Positions 23,859-27,307 of a DNA stretch of 27,307 bases are shown piece by piece. Made by a program: the position numbers and the translations under genes. Location of the stretch: positions 1-27,307 of the forward strand of contig JAZOOX010000010.1 in NCBI GenBank assembly GCA_045655245.1, given 5' to 3'. The notes below the pieces were generated by a model. It worked only from the letters and a program-made list of their open reading frames with translations. It ran no database searches and was not told where the DNA came from. The DNA comes from RGIG8785 sp045655245 (GTDB lineage Bacteria > Bacillota > Clostridia > RGIG8785). Numbering within the stretch: position 1 is the stretch's first letter; every line of letters starts with the position of its first letter.

Positions 23859-23942
23859 TGTTCGGTATCGAACATTCTGATCAAAATGCGCCTTGACTTT
23901 TTGTTTTGATTTTGACAAAATATTATCGAACACACTGTTCGA
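23859..23942. promoter_or_regulatory. TetR operator pair in TetR-CDF intergenic region
   Basis: Two related sites. Site A, 23926-23942, is a perfect palindrome TCGAACA-CAC-TGTTCGA. Site B, 23859-23883, has TGTTCG-GTAT-CGAACA and continues CGAACATTCTGATC, so that TATCGAACA-nn-CTG-w-TC is a direct repeat of site A's sequence. Site A begins 8 bases after a TTGACA (23912-23917) that may be the -35 box of the CDF gene. Binding by the adjacent TetR protein is inferred. Confidence 0.75.
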
Positions 23943-23991
23943 TTTTAAATATATTGTACCATAAAATCAAAACCAGTCAATAGGAGGAGTC

Positions 23992-24861
23992 ATGAAAACA
24001 GAAAAGAAAATTTTGGTTGCATTTTTGTTAAACCTTCTATTTTCGCTTTTTGAATTTTGCGGAGGGATTTTGACGGGGAGTGTTGCCATTCTGTCCGACG
24101 CTGTACACGATATGGGGGATGCATTTGGTATTGGCGTTGCCTATGCATTGGAAAAGAAAAGCAAAACGCCTCCTGATGAGCGTTATACCTATGGATATGT
24201 AAGGTACTCGGTGATCGGTGGTGCTATCATCAATATGGTTTTGCTTGTTGGTTCGGGCGCTGTGATCGTCAATGCAATTAAACGGTTGTTCCATCCGACG
24301 ACCATCCATTACGGCGGAATGATTTTCTTTGCCATTGTGGGTGTAACTGTTAATTTAGTCGCCGCGTACCTGACCCACGGTAAGGGGTCTTTAAACCAAA
24401 AGGCAATCAACCTGCATCTTTTGGAAGATGTTTTGGGCTGGCTGGTTGTGTTGGTGGGTGCGATCATTATGCGCTTTACAAATATTGCTTTGATTGACCC
24501 GCTGATGTCGGTGGGCGTAGCTGCCTATATCCTTTATCACGCCTTTTCGAACCTGGCTGAAATCGGTAATTTGATTCTGGAAAAAGCTCCCGGCCACGTT
24601 ACCGTCGAGGAGGTAGAAAAAACCCTGCTCAAAATCGATGGCATTGATGAAGTGCACCATATTCATCTTTGGAGTCTGGATGACCAAAATCACTGCGCAA
24701 CCCTGCACCTTGTCACTGACAGCGATACCAAGGAAAAGGCACGGGAAGCCTTAAAACGCCTTGGGGTCACCCACGTGACGATCGAAACCGAACCAACCGC
24801 CTGTTCCTGCCGCTACCGGCATTGTCACCCGCAAACTGTTTTCCATACCCATCATCATTAA
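23992..24861 (+). CDS. Cation diffusion facilitator (zinc-type) transporter
   Basis: 289-residue CDF exporter with six hydrophobic segments and a cytoplasmic C-terminal domain (from about 205: GHVTVEEVEKTLLKIDGIDE). The transport site is visible as His 39/Asp 43 in SDAVHDMGD (helix 2) and His 142/Asp 146 in LHLLEDVLGW (helix 5), the HD-HD pattern of zinc/cadmium-type CDF proteins (ZitB, CzcD). The C-terminus ends in a His/Cys-rich tail (CSCRYRHCHPQTVFHTHHH) likely to bind metal. ATG 23992 follows AGGAGGAG. It would export Zn2+ (or related divalent ions) in exchange for protons. Divergent TetR regulation is unusual for metal exporters and is noted. Confidence 0.94.
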   Translation: MKTEKKILVAFLLNLLFSLFEFCGGILTGSVAILSDAVHDMGDAFGIGVAYALEKKSKTPPDERYTYGYVRYSVIGGAIINMVLLVGSGAVIVNAIKRLFHPTTIHYGGMIFFAIVGVTVNLVAAYLTHGKGSLNQKAINLHLLEDVLGWLVVLVGAIIMRFTNIALIDPLMSVGVAAYILYHAFSNLAEIGNLILEKAPGHVTVEEVEKTLLKIDGIDEVHHIHLWSLDDQNHCATLHLVTDSDTKEKAREALKRLGVTHVTIETEPTACSCRYRHCHPQTVFHTHHH

Positions 24862-24891
24862 AAAGGGCAGCCCCTACGGGCTGCCTTTTTT
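24861..24891. terminator. Bidirectional terminator after CDF gene
   Basis: GGCAGCCC (24866-24873), loop CTAC, GGGCTGCC (24878-24885), with AAAA before and TTTTTT after. On the minus strand it also gives a hairpin followed by CTTTTTAAT, so it could end the recombinase transcript. Confidence 0.92.
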
Positions 24892-24944
24892 GGTGCGGAT
24901 GACAGGACTTGAAGTTCGTTTAACGAAGTCCTGTTCTTCCGCAC
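24891..24944 (-). other. tRNA(Leu)-like 3' end in a long hairpin; candidate attachment site
   Basis: Read on the minus strand, 24913-24891 is TTCAAGT (T-loop), CCTGT (T-stem 3' half), CATCCGC (acceptor 3' half), A, CCA: the exact layout of a tRNA 3' end, closest to tRNA(Leu). The rest of the tRNA is absent. The same bases form one side of a hairpin: GTGCGGA (24893-24899) pairs with TCCGCAC (24938-24944) and CAGGACTT (24903-24910) with AAGTCCTG (24926-24933). It lies between chromosomal CDF gene and serine recombinase gene, so it could be the edge of the mobile element or a remnant of a tRNA-targeted integration. Confidence 0.6.
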
Positions 24945-24957
24945 TTTATATTTGTTC

Positions 24958-26556
24958 TTAAACGGCAATTTTGCCGACAAATCTGTACTGAATATCAATG
25001 TCTTGATATGTATGACCATCTTTAATATATTTCTCACCGATTTCAATTTTGTCTATAAGCTCGATTACAATTTCGGCAGTAAGTTCTTTAATGCCGATGT
25101 ACTTGCTGATGAGTTCGGTGAAATCTCTCGCATCATTTTGGCTTTGATGATAGGTTTTCAGTTCCGTTTCTATCTCGCTGATTGATGCTTTGAGTTCAGC
25201 TTGTTCCTCTTCATATTTGGTCAGGAGCATTGTCATTCTCTCTTGAGGTAATATTCCCAATACAGAATTTTCATAGGTTTTCTGTATAAGAATATCAAGC
25301 TCATCAAATCGTTTCTTCAGGTCTTTTAACCTTGCTTGTTGATAACGGGTTTCCTCTTGGATTTTCTTCTCATTGCATTTTAGTGCCGCTTGATAAAATC
25401 CATCCTTATCTTCCTGAAGCATCAAGGTCTTTTCGTAGATGTCGTACAGTACACAGTTATAAACATCTTCGTAATGGATGTAGTGTGAAGTGCAATAGTC
25501 TTTGCCTTTATTACGATATGTACCGCATGTATATATCGGAGTTTTACCTCCGGCATAATTCATTGCTCTTGAGCAGTCCTTGCACTTTATCAAACCACTG
25601 AATATCTGTACGGTTTCCATCTTGGTGCCTCGACTACGACTTTTTAAGAGTTCCTGCACTCTGTAAAAGACTTCTTTGGATATAATGGCTTCATGCTTAT
25701 CGGGCACTATAATCCATTCATCTCTGGGAAGCTTTTCGCATTTACCTGTCTTGAACGATCTGCGAGTTGTGTTGGCAACATTACTGCCAATATAGAATTC
25801 TGAGGTTAGCATATCACCGACAGTTTTATCGCACCACATACAATCATCATCGTATATGTTTAAATACTGTTCGTACCGCACACAACCATTCATTTTGGCA
25901 TATGCGGCAGGACAAGGTATCTTCTCATCACGAAGTATTCTTGCGATTCGCTTTCTTGAATGACCTTGCAAAGCTAAATCGAATATATGCTTTACAACCT
26001 TAGCAGCTTCATCATCTATGATAAGGTGATAATTATTTTCAGGATCCTTCTTCAAACCATATGGTGCTCTGCCTACATGGTCGCCGTTTAACGCTAATGT
26101 CATATAAGCTGAATGTGTCTTTTGTGATATATCTCTTGGATACATTGAGTTAAACATATTTTTAAAGGTTGCATGCTGTTCGTATCCTCTGAGCGTATCT
26201 ACATTGTCGTCTATTGCGATAAAACGGTAATGATTTGCTAAAAACACATCTTCATAATATCTGTTAGCCTCAACATCATTTCTCCCGAGTCTTGATAAGT
26301 CCTTTACAACAACACAGTTTATTTTGCCGCTTTCAAGGTCTTTTATCATTCGGTTAAAATCAGGTCGCTCAAAGTTGACACCGGAAAATCCGTCATCAAT
26401 GTAAATCTCTACAACAACGAGTTTGTTCTCTTTTGCAAATCTTAGTGTTAGCTTACGCTGATTAGATATGCTCATACTCTCATTGTTTTGCATTCTATCT
26501 TCTTTTGACAGGCGTAGGTATAATCCTGCCAAATAAACCGTTTCTTTTTTATACAT
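24958..26556 (-). CDS. Large serine recombinase (TnpX/TndX-like)
   Basis: 532-residue site-specific recombinase for excision and integration of a mobile element. Order: resolvase catalytic domain (about 8-150) with LAGLYLRLSKED (nucleophile Ser 17) and the Arg-rich VVKDLSRLGRNDVEANRYYE; recombinase domain (about 165-290); zinc ribbon with Cys pairs in IKCKDCSRAMNY and TCGTYRNKGKDYC; coiled-coil (about 395-470); and a DUF4368-like end (ELTAEIVIELIDKIEIGEKY). This arrangement is that of TnpX/TndX from clostridial transposons. Two adjacent ATGs (26559, 26556) are possible; the second has better spacing to AAAGGAG. All catalytic landmarks are intact, so it may be active. The stop is only 14 bases from the hairpin marking the probable element edge. 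Confidence 0.94.
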   Translation of the reverse strand: MYKKETVYLAGLYLRLSKEDRMQNNESMSISNQRKLTLRFAKENKLVVVEIYIDDGFSGVNFERPDFNRMIKDLESGKINCVVVKDLSRLGRNDVEANRYYEDVFLANHYRFIAIDDNVDTLRGYEQHATFKNMFNSMYPRDISQKTHSAYMTLALNGDHVGRAPYGLKKDPENNYHLIIDDEAAKVVKHIFDLALQGHSRKRIARILRDEKIPCPAAYAKMNGCVRYEQYLNIYDDDCMWCDKTVGDMLTSEFYIGSNVANTTRRSFKTGKCEKLPRDEWIIVPDKHEAIISKEVFYRVQELLKSRSRGTKMETVQIFSGLIKCKDCSRAMNYAGGKTPIYTCGTYRNKGKDYCTSHYIHYEDVYNCVLYDIYEKTLMLQEDKDGFYQAALKCNEKKIQEETRYQQARLKDLKKRFDELDILIQKTYENSVLGILPQERMTMLLTKYEEEQAELKASISEIETELKTYHQSQNDARDFTELISKYIGIKELTAEIVIELIDKIEIGEKYIKDGHTYQDIDIQYRFVGKIAV

Positions 26557-26581
26557 CATAATCTCCTTTCTGTCAGGAAAC

Positions 26582-26624
26582 GGCTGTGTAAATGCTTAAT
26601 GTAATTATACCACATGACACAGCC
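26582..26624 (-). promoter_or_regulatory. Recombinase promoter flanked by inverted repeat
   Basis: An extended -10 TGGTATAAT is present on the minus strand (TATAAT at 26609-26604) with a poor -35. It lies inside a perfect 8-bp inverted repeat, GGCTGTGT (26582-26589) and ACACAGCC (26617-26624), whose symmetry continues as ATG/CAT next to each arm. Could be an operator for autoregulation or a recombinase binding (att-type) site. Function inferred. Confidence 0.6.
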
Positions 26625-26640
26625 AATATCCAGACAAATT

Positions 26641-26889
26641 TCATCTAAGTAATTCACTGTTAATAAGCTCTGTAATCCGTTGCTTTAACGTGGGAGTTTC
26701 ATCCTTAAGCTTTTCTATGTATGTGGATGTGATTTTGAAAATTTTATTTGAATTTTCAAAATACAACACGCCATTCTCATCTCTATAGAATTTTCCAAAG
26801 TCAGGGAGAGAAGCCTCTCCACGCTTATCGGTAAAAGGCTCAAACAGAAACTTTAGCAGTGCACGGAAAATAATTTTCCAATTTTTCAT
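26641..26889 (-). CDS. Hypothetical 82-residue protein of mobile element
   Basis: No family recognised. Start is ATG 26889, nine bases after AAAGGA; an in-frame ATG at 26898 directly abuts the AAAGGA and is less likely. The N-terminus is basic and amphipathic or weakly hydrophobic (MKNWKIIFRALLKFLFEPFT), suggesting membrane association; the rest is charged (LPDFGKFYRDENGVLYFENS, IEKLKDETPTLKQRITELIN). Same strand as and 84 bases upstream of the recombinase gene, though the recombinase has its own -10. Codon use is more AT-rich than in the chromosomal genes, as in the recombinase. Could be an accessory or regulatory protein of the element; unproven. Confidence 0.65.
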   Translation of the reverse strand: MKNWKIIFRALLKFLFEPFTDKRGEASLPDFGKFYRDENGVLYFENSNKIFKITSTYIEKLKDETPTLKQRITELINSELLR

Positions 26890-26911
26890 TAGCCTCATTC
26901 CTTTAAGTTAG

Positions 26912-27065
26912 ATTTGCACTTGCCTCCGGCTACATTTCCTAAGCCCCGATCCTGCTCGACCATGACCTTGTATGTCCTTTAACCTACCTCGCTCGGCTGA
27001 TTGTTCAGCGTCATGGCGCTCGGTTAACGGTATAACTCACCGTGCAAGCTATTCAGTTGTCAAGG
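26912..27065 (-). ncRNA. Candidate structured leader RNA of the mobile element
   Basis: Unlike its AT-rich surroundings this ~150-base stretch is GC-richer and self-complementary. Pairs (+ coordinates): TTGCAC/GTGCAA (26914-26919/27042-27047) as closing helix; TTAACC/GGTTAA (26979-26984/27022-27027) enclosing AGCG/CGCT (27007-27010/27017-27020); ACGGT/ACCGT (27027-27031/27039-27043), which competes slightly with its neighbours; GGCT/AGCC (26928-26931/26942-26945). On the minus strand it leads into the 82-residue gene and is preceded by CCTTGACAACTGAATAGC (27065-27048), resembling the boxA-like sequence of Firmicutes rRNA spacers. No known riboswitch class recognised. Confidence 0.45.
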
Positions 27066-27307
27066 TTCAATTTGTCTCATACTTTGTTCATTGGGATTTC
27101 TTAGATGGTACGAAGATTAGATATATAAAAATTTATGATATAAAGTATAGTCAAATTGGTATTTTTATTTGTTATGTTACATACGCCTCAATCCTTTCAA
27201 ATTTTCCTTGACATTTTTAAGTTTCAGGGATATAATTATTAAAGAAACTAAAAATATTTAATCATAAACCCTTGAAACAATTTTATTCTAACATATCCAA
27301 AACAAAT
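27066..27307 (+). promoter_or_regulatory. AT-rich end region with outward consensus promoter
   Basis: No gene is seen in these 242 very AT-rich bases. TTGACA (27208-27213) and TATAAT (27231-27236), 17 bases apart, make a consensus + strand promoter that should serve a gene beyond the window edge. Nothing else supportable was found. Confidence 0.7.

Noticed and set aside
24891..24913. Complete tRNA(Leu) gene
   Set aside because: Only T-loop, T-stem half, acceptor half and CCA are present; no anticodon arm, D arm or variable arm lies upstream on the minus strand.
26972..27211. 79-residue + strand open frame at the right end
   Set aside because: It covers the self-complementary leader and an AT-rich region, lacks a ribosome binding site, and shows no domain.
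1..27307. CRISPR array or rRNA genes
   Set aside because: No series of regularly spaced direct repeats and no conserved rRNA blocks were seen on either strand.

Overview
The window looks like the chromosome of an anaerobic, low-to-mid-GC Firmicute, most likely a gut-type Clostridia (Oscillospirales/Eubacteriales-like). The evidence is strong AGGAGG-type ribosome binding sites, TTGACA-17-TATAAT promoters, a tryptophan T-box leader, a TnpX/TndX-like serine recombinase with a DUF4368-type C-terminus, and small compact operons. No rRNA or complete tRNA gene and no CRISPR array was seen.

Region 1 (1-10343) is the 3' part of a surface-polysaccharide operon read on the + strand and closed by a strong terminator. 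It encodes two GT4 glycosyltransferases (the first cut by the window edge), a D-glucuronyl C5-epimerase-like protein, a Wzy/O-antigen-ligase-like polymerase, a TupA-like ATP-grasp protein, a Wzx-type flippase, UDP-glucose 6-dehydrogenase, a UDP-glucuronate 4-epimerase-like enzyme and an NTP_transf_5 nucleotidyltransferase-like protein. Together they predict an acidic, uronic-acid-rich polymer made by a Wzx/Wzy route, possibly with GlcA converted to IdoA.

Region 2 (10350-13004) is a LysR regulator with its own consensus promoter, followed by a TRAP-type large permease and an 86-residue two-helix membrane protein, with a terminator. No substrate-binding protein is present. Region 3 (13177-18161) holds pyruvate kinase, an unlisted 54-residue membrane protein and a MATE exporter in one probable operon, then an AEC-family carrier and a hemolysin III (PAQR) protein with a promoter overlapped by an inverted repeat.

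Region 4 (18154-22670) is B6 and tryptophan metabolism plus small regulators. It has a PdxR/MocR-type regulator that lacks the usual last ~95 residues, divergent from pyridoxal/pyridoxamine kinase; a stand-alone trpB behind a Trp T-box; an MntR/DtxR regulator; and a GtrA-family membrane protein.

Region 5 (22671-23283) has no protein gene. It carries a minus-strand promoter running straight into a terminator (a ~45-nt transcript), then a ~360-nt + strand segment with promoter, many nested helices, a possible pseudoknot using an anti-Shine-Dalgarno-like loop, and an intrinsic terminator. This is the best candidate for an undescribed RNA gene here. Region 6 (23281-24890) is a TetR regulator divergent from a CDF zinc/cation exporter, with two related operator-like repeats between them.

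Region 7 (24891-27307) is the end of a mobile element: a large serine recombinase, an unknown 82-residue protein and a structured upstream leader. Its border with the chromosome holds a sequence shaped exactly like the 3' end of a tRNA(Leu) within a long hairpin. The last ~240 bases are AT-rich and hold an outward-facing consensus promoter for a gene beyond the window.
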